Notes: a model not told the origin generated them from the sequence alone. A stretch of DNA of 36,067 nucleotides from an uncultured Lachnospiraceae bacterium (GCA_910588535.1 CAJUOO010000030.1:1-36067), one strand, 5' to 3'. Positions 25,541 through 33,680 are shown, counted from the first letter of the stretch. Numbers and translations: made by a program.

Positions 25541-25860
25541 CTTCTTGTAAATTTTATACTTTATCTACTGTTAAAAATTTGCTGTATCATTTTCTGGAAA
25601 GGTCCGTCCAGTGAACTGCCTGTGGTCCTCCGTCACCCCGCTTGCGCTTAGTGAAAAACGCAGCGGACGCTAAGCTCGAAACTACCTCGCTAAGCGCCAG
25701 CGTTTTTCAATAGGTTCCTTGAGAACCACAGGCAGTTCACTGGACTGTTTTTATCAGTAGAGTAAAACACGTTGTAATTCTACTTACCTAGGATTGAGAT
25801 ATATTTTTTATTATCTGCTTTAAGAGAATTTGATAATCTATAAATATAGACGAAATAAAT
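25541..25860 (+). repeat. Structured intergenic repeat, copy 4 (reference copy)
   Basis: The core is 25606-25745 and folds into one long hairpin. The outer helix (~24 bp) has GAACTGCCTGTGGT opposite ACCACAGGCAGTTC. The middle helix is TGAAAAACGC/GCGTTTTTCA. The apical helix is CGCTAAGC/GCTAAGCG with an A-A mismatch and a 13-base loop TCGAAACTACCTC. The conserved left flank (25545-25605) includes TTTATACTTTATCTACTG and TCATTTTCTGGAAAG. The right flank continues to about 25860, with a second hairpin AGTAGA...TCTACT, and matches copy 3. No reading frame spans it. It starts right after the DUF3899 gene. Confidence 0.92.
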
Positions 25861-26099
25861 ATAGATCTACAAATATATATACAGAATCACAATGTATCTA
25901 AAATTTCCAATAAAGCAGTATAGCCAGTCCTCTGTTTTTCCGTAATTTTACTCATCATTCTATATGGTTTCTTCTACTTCTATGTTTCATCTATTCTGTC
26001 GTAGCTTTGTCCCATACGAATAGAAAAAAGAAAGCTTTTCTGGAGCGTTGATTTTTTATGAAATCAAAAAATAGAAAAGAATCAATAAGAAAAAAATCA

Positions 26100-26370
26100 A
26101 CCCATATCCTATAGAAAGATGAAAAGACAACCATATATGTTACTCAATCACGTATCTGACAAACAGAAAACCAGCCCAGCCGAATCCCTAGTATCCTCAA
26201 GGAACCTATTGAAAAACGTCGGCGCTTAACGAGGTAGTTTACGAGTTTAGCGGCCGTTACGTTTTTCACTAAGCGAGAGCGGGGTGACGGAGGATACTAG
26301 GGATTTGGCTGGGCGGCCCTTTCTCAGAAATGATTTCTTTCATTTAAGATAAAATTTTAATTATACCAAA
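26100..26370 (-). repeat. Structured intergenic repeat, copy 5 (diverged arms)
   Basis: The core is 26174-26314, read on the minus strand. The outer helix has AATCCCTAGTATCCTC opposite GAGGATACTAGGGATT, so its sequence is mostly different from the other copies yet remains paired with one A-C mismatch. In the middle helix TGAAAAACGT faces ACGTTTTTCA. In the apical helix CGCTAAAC faces GTTAAGCG. Each shows a compensatory change against copy 4. The central single-stranded segments (CCGTCACCCCGCT, CAATAGGTTCCTTGAG, AACTACCTCG) are kept. It is inverted relative to copy 4. The 350 bp between the two holds an AT-rich stretch with a TTGATTT/AAATCAA hairpin near 26050 and no gene. Confidence 0.88.
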
Positions 26371-26397
26371 AGTTATGGCTTTTTGTCGTGGCATTGT

Positions 26398-26436
26398 ATA
26401 ATAAGGATGTTCCATAGAGCGGGATATTCTTATTAT
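26398..26436. other. 16-bp hairpin with G-T pairs, function unknown
   Basis: ATAATAAGGATGTTCC (26398-26413) pairs completely with GGGATATTCTTATTAT (26421-26436) around the loop ATAGAGC, using three G-T pairs. Wobble pairs suggest it may function as RNA on the plus strand. There is no T-run. The surrounding 26371-26599 has no gene. Confidence 0.5.
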
Positions 26437-26599
26437 TGTATAAAGAGCAAAGAGATGATAGATAAAATTTATTATTTGCACTCTTCCTTCAATCAATATT
26501 ATCTGATTATCTTTCTATCGATATGATTCACATAATGGCTTGGCGACTCTTTTATGGTTCATTGATTTATGCGTTTGCTGTGGATTAATAGAATACACA

Positions 26600-26628
26600 T
26601 TGACAACCATATAGAATCATGTTATAGT
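26600..26628 (+). promoter_or_regulatory. Sigma-A promoter of the dapA-dapB operon
   Basis: A perfect TTGACA (26600-26605), a 17-base spacer and TATAGT (26623-26628). Transcription would start near 26635, about 10 bases before the riboswitch. Confidence 0.88.
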
Positions 26629-26644
26629 AAAACCAATGAAATAC

Positions 26645-26815
26645 CTTGGTAGAGGTTGCGTTTTTCATCAGTAAGCTGCAAGATATGCAGGAGATAGGAG
26701 ATTGTAGCTGAAAGGGGAGGACGCCGAAGGGGGAAGGTGAATCCTGATGCTTTTTCTCTGGGCATGCAGTTAAGAGCTGTATGACTGTCATCAGTGATGA
26801 TGGGGCGCTACGAAA
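26645..26815 (+). promoter_or_regulatory. Lysine riboswitch (L box)
   Basis: Conserved L-box segments occur in order: AGAGGTTGCG, CAGTAAG, GCTGAAAGGGGAGGACGCCG (as in B. subtilis lysC, with GCCGAAG), then GACTGTCATC and GATGGGGCGCTAC. The first helix pairs GGTAG (26648-26652) with CTAC (26808-26811). A strong terminator follows at 26841. Lysine binding should promote termination and so shut off dapA and dapB. The family function is well established, and the assignment here is by motif. Confidence 0.92.
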
Positions 26816-26840
26816 GGATAGTTTTGGCTATGTGAAGCTG

Positions 26841-26864
26841 CCGCCCTTTTTCTGGGCGGTTTTT
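26841..26864 (+). terminator. Riboswitch-controlled intrinsic terminator
   Basis: CCGCCC (26841-26846) and GGGCGG (26854-26859) form a perfect stem with loop TTTTTCT, followed by TTTTT. It is the expected expression platform of the lysine riboswitch. Confidence 0.92.
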
Positions 26865-26868
26865 GTAT

Positions 26869-26922
26869 GTGCGGGAGTGTGTAGGGAAATTAGCAGCGAA
26901 AGCTGCGCGTCCCGCGCGGTGA
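26869..26922 (+). repeat. Small structured repeat, copy A (GAAA tetraloop)
   Basis: It contains AGGGAAATTAGCAGCGAAAG with GCTGC following, identical to copy B at 33681. GCAGC-GAAA-GCTGC is a 5-bp stem capped by a GNRA tetraloop. Here the outer arms are GCGGGA (26871-26876) and TCCCGC (26910-26915). It lies in the dapA leader after the riboswitch terminator, about 110 bases before the dapA ATG. Confidence 0.75.
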
Positions 26923-27031
26923 GTAGGGGAAGTGATATTCCCTGCTTGATTGTATTTCTGTGTATTGTTCAGGAACTATATGTAGTTAGATGCATAAGGA
27001 ATATAGAGACAATGATTCAGGAGGGAACGAT

Positions 27032-27922
27032 ATGGCAATTTTTAAAGGCTCAGGTGTTGCGATCATAACACCTTTTACCAGTGACAATCAGGTGGATTAT
27101 GATAAATTAGGAGAGCTGATTGATTTTCAGGTGGAGAACGGAACAGATAGTATTATTATCTGTGGAACAACAGGAGAATCTTCTACTTTATCACACGAGG
27201 AGCATATTGCGTGTATCCGCTATGCAGTGGAAAAGACAGCAAGGAGAATCCCGGTTGTGGCAGGAACGGGTTCCAACTGTACAGAGACAGCGATATATTT
27301 ATCGCAGGAGGCTCAGAAGGCAGGTGCTGATGGAATTTTGCTGGTAACTCCTTATTATAACAAGGCGACGCAGAATGGACTGATTCGGCATTTTACCGCG
27401 ATAGCAGAGTCGGTGGAGCTTCCAGCTATTCTCTATAATGTGCCGAGCAGAACAGGGTGCAACATTCTGCCTGAGACGGCGGCTAAGTTGGCTTTTGATG
27501 TCACGAATATTGTGGGTATCAAGGAGGCAAGTGGAAATATCAGCCAGATTGCTCAGCTTGCTGCGCTGGCGGACGGAAAAATTGATATTTATTCTGGCAA
27601 TGATGATCAGATTGTACCGATACTCTCTCTTGGAGGAATTGGCGTGATCTCTGTGCTTGCCAATGTGGCGCCAAGGCAGACACATGATATTGTGGCGGAG
27701 TATTTGGCTGGGAATATAGACCAGAGCAGGAAGCTGCAGCTTAAGGCACTTGCTTTATCCAATGCTTTATTTAGCGAGGTGAACCCAATTCCTGTGAAGG
27801 CAGCATTGAATATGATGGGGTATCAGGTGGGAGGTCTCAGGGCACCTCTCACGGAGATGGAGTCTCAGAATCAGGAAAAATTGAGAAAGGTGCTGGCAGA
27901 ATATGGTTTATTGACTGACTAG
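27032..27922 (+). CDS. dapA: 4-hydroxy-tetrahydrodipicolinate synthase
   Basis: A 296-residue class I aldolase-type enzyme. It condenses pyruvate with aspartate semialdehyde, the first committed step to diaminopimelate and lysine. The Schiff-base lysine is K164 in GIKEASG. T46-T47 (CGTTGES), Y135 (LYNVPSRTG) and R140 complete the active site. The ATG at 27032 has CAGGAGGG at the right distance; the frame opens earlier, at 26990. It is controlled by the upstream lysine riboswitch and is followed 16 bases later by dapB. Confidence 0.97.
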   Translation: MAIFKGSGVAIITPFTSDNQVDYDKLGELIDFQVENGTDSIIICGTTGESSTLSHEEHIACIRYAVEKTARRIPVVAGTGSNCTETAIYLSQEAQKAGADGILLVTPYYNKATQNGLIRHFTAIAESVELPAILYNVPSRTGCNILPETAAKLAFDVTNIVGIKEASGNISQIAQLAALADGKIDIYSGNDDQIVPILSLGGIGVISVLANVAPRQTHDIVAEYLAGNIDQSRKLQLKALALSNALFSEVNPIPVKAALNMMGYQVGGLRAPLTEMESQNQEKLRKVLAEYGLLTD

Positions 27923-27938
27923 CAGAAATGAGGATGAT

Positions 27939-28694
27939 ATGACTAGAGTGATTTTGTGTGGCTGCAATGGTAAGATGGGGCAGGTTGTCACTTCCTTTGC
28001 AGGTGAAGATGCACAGATAGAGATTGTGGCAGGTATTGATATTTCTGGAGAGCAGAAAAATTCTTACCCAGTGTTTCAAAGATTTTTGGATTGTCAGGTA
28101 GAGGCAGATGTGATCATTGATTTTTCTGCTCCGCAGGTTCTGGATGAGCTACTTGTCTACTCGATAGAGAAGAAGGTTCCCGCGGTGTTGTGTGGTACTG
28201 GATATTCCAAAGAAGAGATAGAAAGGATTGGGGAGGTATCTAAGCAGGTGGCGATACTTCGCTCAGCGAATATGTCGCTCGGCGTCAATATCTTGCTCAA
28301 GCTTGTGCAGACAGCCGCGAAGGTGTTGTCAGAGGCGAATTTTGACATGGAGATTGTGGAGAGACATCATAATCAGAAGGTGGATGCGCCAAGTGGCACA
28401 GCTCTTGCTCTGGCAGACGCGATCAATCAGGTTCTTTCTGAGGAGTATGCATATACGTATGATCGCTCAAAGGAGAGGATGAAGCGCAAAAAGAAGGAAA
28501 TTGGCATCAGTGCTGTGCGGGGAGGAACGATTGTCGGGGAACATGAAGTGATCTTCGCAGGTGCAGATGAGGTAATAGAATTAAAGCATACGGCATATTC
28601 TAAGGCTATCTTTGGTAAGGGGGCCTTGGCGGCGGCGAAATTCTTAAAGGGAAGAGAAGCCGGGATGTATGATATGAGTGAAGTCATCGGATAA
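27939..28694 (+). CDS. dapB: 4-hydroxy-tetrahydrodipicolinate reductase
   Basis: A 251-residue NAD(P)H-dependent reductase acting directly after DapA. The nucleotide-binding loop is GCNGKMGQ (residues 8-15). The substrate site has ERHHNQK (141-147, with H143, H144 and K147) and APSGTA (150-155). The C-terminus has the usual KHTAYSKAIFGKGAL segment. The product feeds diaminopimelate synthesis, completed by lysA at 14828. It is the last gene of the riboswitch operon, with a terminator directly after it. Confidence 0.97.
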   Translation: MTRVILCGCNGKMGQVVTSFAGEDAQIEIVAGIDISGEQKNSYPVFQRFLDCQVEADVIIDFSAPQVLDELLVYSIEKKVPAVLCGTGYSKEEIERIGEVSKQVAILRSANMSLGVNILLKLVQTAAKVLSEANFDMEIVERHHNQKVDAPSGTALALADAINQVLSEEYAYTYDRSKERMKRKKKEIGISAVRGGTIVGEHEVIFAGADEVIELKHTAYSKAIFGKGALAAAKFLKGREAGMYDMSEVIG

Positions 28695-28702
28695 GCGAGA
28701 AG

Positions 28703-28731
28703 GGTGAGGCCGGCAGCGGTCTCATCTTTTT
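28703..28731 (+). terminator. Intrinsic terminator of dapA-dapB
   Basis: GGTGAGGCCG (28703-28712) pairs with CGGTCTCATC (28717-28726) over 10 bp with G-T pairs and a 4-base loop, followed by TTTTT. Confidence 0.88.
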
Positions 28732-28888
28732 GCGCTTAGGTGTGCTAAAAGAGCTGCATAGGAAAATTGGCCAAGTAAATGTTTTTACCTTCATAGAATG
28801 GACACAATTTTCTGATAAGATAAGTCTTGATTTGGGCGCGGGAAGAAGCAGATTCCATTATTGCGCTAAATGGTAAGGAGGTAACATC

Positions 28889-29917
28889 TTGATAGAAGTG
28901 AAGAATCTGGTAAAGCAGTATGGGGATCATGTGGCAGTGGATCACTTAAGCTTTACCGTGGAAAAGGGTCAGATATATGGCTTTTTGGGTCCCAATGGTG
29001 CCGGAAAGTCCACGACCATGAACATTATGACCGGTTATCTGTCCGCGACGGAGGGAGAGGTGCTGATCAATGGTCACAGCATCTTTGAGGAGCCGGAGGA
29101 GGCGAAGAAATGCATCGGTTATCTGCCGGAGCTCCCACCGCTGTATATGGATATGACACCCTTAGAGTATCTATATTTTGTGGCGGAGCTTAAGAAGATT
29201 CCGAGGACGGAGCGCGCGCAGATGATAGCGGATATTATGAAGCTGGTGAAGATCACAGATGTCTGTGAGAGATTGATCCGCAATCTGTCCAAGGGCTATC
29301 GGCAGCGTGTGGGGCTTGCTCAGGCGATGATGGGCTATCCTGAGATTATTATATTGGATGAGCCGACGGTGGGACTGGATCCAAAGCAGATTATAGAGAT
29401 CCGCGATCTGATAAAGACATTAAGCAAAAAGCATACGGTTATTCTAAGCTCACATATTTTATCTGAGATCAGCGCAGTGTGTGATTATGTTATGATTATT
29501 GCACATGGTAAGTTGGTTGCGAGTGATACGCCAGATAATCTAAGTAAGCTTATGTTGGGCTCCAATGTGCTGGATCTGACAGTGAAGGGCAATAAGACTA
29601 TGATCCGTGAGATGGTGTCAGCACTGCCTGATATAGATAGTGTGGAGGTGCATGATTCCGCTGAGCCAAGCTGTGTGGATATTGTGGTGAAATCCCCTCA
29701 GAATATAGATGTGAGGGAAGAGCTTTTCTATAAGTTCAGCGATGCAAAATGTCCGATTATGATGATGAAATCTTCAAATATGTCCTTGGAGGAGGTATTC
29801 CTTGAGCTGACGAACGACAAGGCTTCTGCAAAGCAGGAAAGAAAGAAAACCTTCTTTAAGAAGAAAGAGTCAGAGGAAAACACAGAAAAGGAGAACAGCA
29901 ATGAAGGCGATTTATAA
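28889..29917 (+). CDS. ABC transporter ATPase (GldA/ABC-2 type)
   Basis: A 342-residue ATPase. Motifs are Walker A GPNGAGKST, a Q-loop near IGYLPELPPLY, signature LSKGYRQR and Walker B IIILDEPTVGLD. A C-terminal region of about 110 residues follows, ending in a charged tail (KKTFFKKKESEENTEKENSN). The start is a TTG with an excellent AAGGAGG site 6 bases upstream; no closer ATG fits. It overlaps the permease gene by 17 bases. The gene set matches the GldA-GldF-GldG group, named for gliding motility in Bacteroidetes but common in non-gliding Firmicutes. No clear promoter is seen in 28732-28888. Confidence 0.92.
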   Translation: MIEVKNLVKQYGDHVAVDHLSFTVEKGQIYGFLGPNGAGKSTTMNIMTGYLSATEGEVLINGHSIFEEPEEAKKCIGYLPELPPLYMDMTPLEYLYFVAELKKIPRTERAQMIADIMKLVKITDVCERLIRNLSKGYRQRVGLAQAMMGYPEIIILDEPTVGLDPKQIIEIRDLIKTLSKKHTVILSSHILSEISAVCDYVMIIAHGKLVASDTPDNLSKLMLGSNVLDLTVKGNKTMIREMVSALPDIDSVEVHDSAEPSCVDIVVKSPQNIDVREELFYKFSDAKCPIMMMKSSNMSLEEVFLELTNDKASAKQERKKTFFKKKESEENTEKENSNEGDL

Positions 29918-30767
29918 AAAAGAATTCAAATCCTATTTTAATTCCATGATGGGCTATGTTTTTGTTGCGTTTGTCCTTCTGGCGGTCAGCATATATTTCT
30001 CAGCGTTTAATCTGGGAATGGGATACCCTTTAATGGGAAGTACGTTATCCTCTGTTGTATTTTTATTTTTAATTCTTGTTCCGATCCTTACCATGAGGAG
30101 CTTGTCGGAGGAGCAGAAGAATAAGACAGATCAGCTTTTGTACACTTCTCCGGTTTCTGTGGGAGAGATTGTATTTGGCAAATATCTTGCGCTTATCAGT
30201 GTGTTTGCCATTCCAGTGCTTGTCATCTGTCTGTATCCGCTGATTCTTGACGGTTATGGGACGATTGATTTTGGCATGGCATATCTCGCGATTGTCGGCT
30301 TTTTTTTGCTGGGCTGTGCCTATATATCCATTGGTTTCTTTATCTCTTCCATCACGGAGAGTCAGATTATCGCTGCAGTGATTTCCTTTGGAGTGCTTTT
30401 GTTCACCTATCTGATCTCTGGTATTTCTGGATTTTTTGCAGATACAGCGATCACTTCCCTGATGGCGTTTACCGTTCTTTTGCTCGTATTTTGCCTTATC
30501 TATTATATTATGGCAAAGAATATAATTGCATCTGCAGCAGTGTTTGTGTTAGGAGAGGCGGTGCTTGTGGCATTGTATTTTGCCAAGAGAACATGGTTTG
30601 AGGGGGCGATCGCGAAGGTGCTTAAGACCTTTGATTTGGCTGCGGCTTCTACAAATATGATACAGAACGGTATTCTGGATATTACGGATATCGTATTTTA
30701 TCTCTCTGTGATTGGTCTGTTTTTGTTCTTTACTGTGCAGTCAATCCAGAAGAAGAGATGGAGCTAG
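29901..30767 (+). CDS. ABC-2 type permease (GldF-like)
   Basis: A 288-residue integral membrane protein with about six spans. It begins MKAIYKKEFKSYFNSMMGYV, the typical start of ABC-2 permeases. The MRSLSEEQKNKTDQLLYTSP segment after span 2 is the conserved GldF-type cytoplasmic helix. ATG 29901 has AAAGGAG upstream inside the ATPase gene, so translation is coupled. The substrate is unknown; an export role is inferred from the family. Confidence 0.9.
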   Translation: MKAIYKKEFKSYFNSMMGYVFVAFVLLAVSIYFSAFNLGMGYPLMGSTLSSVVFLFLILVPILTMRSLSEEQKNKTDQLLYTSPVSVGEIVFGKYLALISVFAIPVLVICLYPLILDGYGTIDFGMAYLAIVGFFLLGCAYISIGFFISSITESQIIAAVISFGVLLFTYLISGISGFFADTAITSLMAFTVLLLVFCLIYYIMAKNIIASAAVFVLGEAVLVALYFAKRTWFEGAIAKVLKTFDLAAASTNMIQNGILDITDIVFYLSVIGLFLFFTVQSIQKKRWS

Positions 30768-30779
30768 GAGGATAATGCA

Positions 30780-32216
30780 GTGAATAATAAGATAAAAGAG
30801 AGCTTTCAAACCCGTAAATTTAAAAGCGGCACATACAGTGTCGGTATTGTGAGCATAGCAGTTGTGATTGTCGTGGTGATTAATCTTTTGGTCAACGCGC
30901 TGCCTGCAAATATAACAAAGCATGATTTAAGCTATAATCAGCTCTATTCTCTCTCCTCTGTGACGGAGGAATTTGTGAAGGGATTGAACGAGGATGTGAC
31001 AATCTATGTGATGGCGCAGATTGGCACGGAGGATGAGACAGTGATGGAAATGCTGGATAATTATAAGGCACTTTCCAGTCATATCAAGGTGGAGACGGTG
31101 GACCCTGTGCTGCACCCAAGCTTTATTACACAGTATACCTCGGAGAATGTGACAAATGGCTCCTTGGTGGTGGTGAGCGCGAAGAGAAATACCATAATTC
31201 CTGTGTCAGAGTTGTATGAGACGACGATCAATTACCAGACCTATCAGTCGCAGACAACAGGCTTTGATGGGGAAGGGCAGATTACAAGCGCTATTAATTA
31301 CGTTACCACGGAGGATATTCCTATTGCTTACACTTTGGAGGGGCATAATGAGATCGCGATCTCAGATACACTTGCTGAGCTGTTGCGCAAGAATAGTTTC
31401 TCCTTACAGAACTTAAGTCTCTACATGTTGGAGGCTGTGCCAGATGATGCGGACTGTCTGATAATCAATGCGCCAGCTACTGATTTGTCATCGGATGATG
31501 CAGATAAGATTCTTGCATATCTTGAGAAGGGTGGTTCTGCTTTGATCACGGAGAGTGCGATCGATGTGGAAAAGCCAAATCTTGATCGGGTGTTGGAGTA
31601 TTATGGAGTAGGACTTTCGCGTGGTATGGTGATTGAGCAGGACAGCAGCCATTATTTTAACCCATATATTTATTATCTGGCGCCAGATAAGCAGCAGCAT
31701 GATATTATGAGCGATCTGATAAAAAATCGCAGCAATTTATTTATTCCATTTTCAGAGGCAGTTGTAAAGCTGGACAGTGCGAGAAGCACAGTTAAGTTTG
31801 AGCCTCTGCTTGTGACGACGGACAATTCTTTCTTGCGGGTGCTGGAAAATAGTGCGAGTCAGAGCATCTCAAAGGAGGAGGGCGATATTGACGGACCATT
31901 TAATGTTGCAGTTGCGGTGAGCGAGGAGCACAATGATGTTGAGACAAGATTGGTGGTATTTGGAACCTTCTATATTACTGAAGATTCTGCGAATGCCAAT
32001 GTCAATGGCAACAATTATCAGATGGTTGCGAGCAGTTTAAATTGGCTTGCACAGATGGACAGCAGTATTGCAATTAGTCCGAAGTCCTATAGTATTTCTT
32101 ATCTTCAGGTGACATCGGCGGATGTGAATCGCTGGACAATTATCACCATTATAGTGATTCCAGCTATTATTCTGTTGGCTGGTTTTGTAGTGTGGTTCCG
32201 AAGGAGACGTAAGTAA
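30780..32216 (+). CDS. GldG-like ABC transporter auxiliary protein
   Basis: A 478-residue protein with an N-terminal span (about 21-42), a large extracytoplasmic domain and a C-terminal span (about 450-470) followed by FRRRRK. Between the spans the region resembles the GldG family (PF09822 type): YNQLYSLSSVTEEFVKGLNE near the start and a ThuA/glutamine-amidotransferase-like fold around IAYTLEGHNE and DCLIINAPATDLSSDDADK. The start is a GTG with AGGAGG 6-7 bases upstream. It is in an operon with the ATPase and permease and overlaps the next gene by one base. Confidence 0.88.
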   Translation: MNNKIKESFQTRKFKSGTYSVGIVSIAVVIVVVINLLVNALPANITKHDLSYNQLYSLSSVTEEFVKGLNEDVTIYVMAQIGTEDETVMEMLDNYKALSSHIKVETVDPVLHPSFITQYTSENVTNGSLVVVSAKRNTIIPVSELYETTINYQTYQSQTTGFDGEGQITSAINYVTTEDIPIAYTLEGHNEIAISDTLAELLRKNSFSLQNLSLYMLEAVPDDADCLIINAPATDLSSDDADKILAYLEKGGSALITESAIDVEKPNLDRVLEYYGVGLSRGMVIEQDSSHYFNPYIYYLAPDKQQHDIMSDLIKNRSNLFIPFSEAVVKLDSARSTVKFEPLLVTTDNSFLRVLENSASQSISKEEGDIDGPFNVAVAVSEEHNDVETRLVVFGTFYITEDSANANVNGNNYQMVASSLNWLAQMDSSIAISPKSYSISYLQVTSADVNRWTIITIIVIPAIILLAGFVVWFRRRRK

Positions 32217-33625
32217 TGAAGAAGAAAAAGGCAAAAACGCTATTCTTTCTATGTGCATTTCTGGCAGTGCTGATAGGAGCGTATGCGGCGGTTATGGTCT
32301 ATAATAAAAACAGAGATGAGCAGGTGAGCACATCCGGCAGCACAGAGGAAGAAAAAGTGATTCTGTCACTTGAGGGAACTGTGACGGAGATGACGGTGGA
32401 GTCGGAGGGAGGAACACTGGAATTTGTTCTTAAGGACGAGGAGTGGTCGGAGAAAAATCATGAGGGCTTTGCCATGCGCCAGCCTGTTCTTACCAGCATG
32501 GCAGCCGTGTTTGAAAAGCTTGTCGCCACCCACACGATAGAGGAGAATACAGAGAATCTTTCTGAATATGGGCTTGATAAGCCTTCGTATATCTTGACAG
32601 CAAGGACGCAGGATGGGAAAGAAGCACAGTTTTGTGTAGGTATGCAGAACACAGTGACAATGGATTATTACGTATATACAAAGGATGTGCCCGGTGTCTA
32701 TACGATTGGAACTTCCTCTGTCAATTATTTTAAAAGGGATCTGATGGAATTTGCGGATCTTCCTTCTTATCCCAAGGTGTCGGAAGGAAATTTCTTAAGT
32801 TTGGAGACAAGAGATGGGGAGGAGCACTTAAAGGCAGAGACGCTTACAGAGTCGGCGTATGATATGTCAGGCATCCTTTCATGGTATGTGACAGAACCAT
32901 TCGAGCATGAGTATGTTGCCCACACCACAATGCTGGATACCGTGCTTTCAGCGGTTGCAGAATTAACCTACAGCAAAGCTGCTGCCTATAATCCTGATGA
33001 GGCAGAGCTTGCGAGAATGGGGCTTGATAAGCCACAGAAGGAGCTTGCTTTCACCTACAAAAAAGACAGCACGTCGGAGGAAGAGAAGGAGCAGACATTC
33101 AGCTTCCGCCTGCTTATTGGAAATGTGATGGAGGGAAGCAACTACTATTATGTGATGGAGGAAGGCTCCAAGCTTGTACTTCTGATGAGCAAAGAATCCT
33201 TGGATACTGTATTGTCCTATAAGGCGAAGGATATTGTCAATAAGTATTTTGCTTTGATCAATATTGAGACCGTGGATTCTGTCCGTATTCTGTTGGAGGA
33301 TGGATCTGAACTTGAGCTTGTTACGCCGGAAAATGATGCAGATGACGCAAAAGCAGATGCACTTCGGGATGTTTACCAAAGTATTATCAGTATCCATGCA
33401 GAGCGGGTGATAGACAGCCAGACAGGACCTTTTACCATGCTTCCACTTACCTTGACTTTTTATCGCAATACAGAGCCCAAATTATATCAAATTCAATTTG
33501 CGGAATATGATACCAGTTATTATCTGGCTATTGTTGACGGAGAAGGAATCTATCTTGTAAACAGGCGTGATTATGATCAATATTGTAAGGATGTAAAAGC
33601 GGGCTTTGAAGGATTGAGTGAATAG
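32216..33625 (+). CDS. DUF4340 domain protein of the GldG-type operon
   Basis: A 469-residue protein with one N-terminal span (residues about 7-27) and a long extracytoplasmic part. It contains two similar halves with the pattern YGLDKPSYILTARTQDGKEA and MGLDKPQKELAFTYKKDS, characteristic of DUF4340. The ATG shares its A with the preceding TAA stop. DUF4340 proteins regularly follow GldG-like proteins in bacterial operons, and the function is unknown. A terminator follows at 33649. Confidence 0.88.
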   Translation: MKKKKAKTLFFLCAFLAVLIGAYAAVMVYNKNRDEQVSTSGSTEEEKVILSLEGTVTEMTVESEGGTLEFVLKDEEWSEKNHEGFAMRQPVLTSMAAVFEKLVATHTIEENTENLSEYGLDKPSYILTARTQDGKEAQFCVGMQNTVTMDYYVYTKDVPGVYTIGTSSVNYFKRDLMEFADLPSYPKVSEGNFLSLETRDGEEHLKAETLTESAYDMSGILSWYVTEPFEHEYVAHTTMLDTVLSAVAELTYSKAAAYNPDEAELARMGLDKPQKELAFTYKKDSTSEEEKEQTFSFRLLIGNVMEGSNYYYVMEEGSKLVLLMSKESLDTVLSYKAKDIVNKYFALINIETVDSVRILLEDGSELELVTPENDADDAKADALRDVYQSIISIHAERVIDSQTGPFTMLPLTLTFYRNTEPKLYQIQFAEYDTSYYLAIVDGEGIYLVNRRDYDQYCKDVKAGFEGLSE

Positions 33626-33648
33626 GAATTTTATAATTGGAAATATTA

Positions 33649-33680
33649 ATGGCAGAGACGAAACTCTCTGCCATATTTTA
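33649..33680 (+). terminator. Probable terminator of the GldA-like operon
   Basis: ATGGCAGAG (33649-33657) and CTCTGCCAT (33666-33674) form a 9-bp stem, followed by ATTTTA. The T-run is short. Confidence 0.65.

Noticed and set aside
1..26314. CRISPR interpretation of the five-copy repeat
   Set aside because: The copies are kilobases apart, lie in both orientations and are long single hairpins. There are no spacers and no cas genes.
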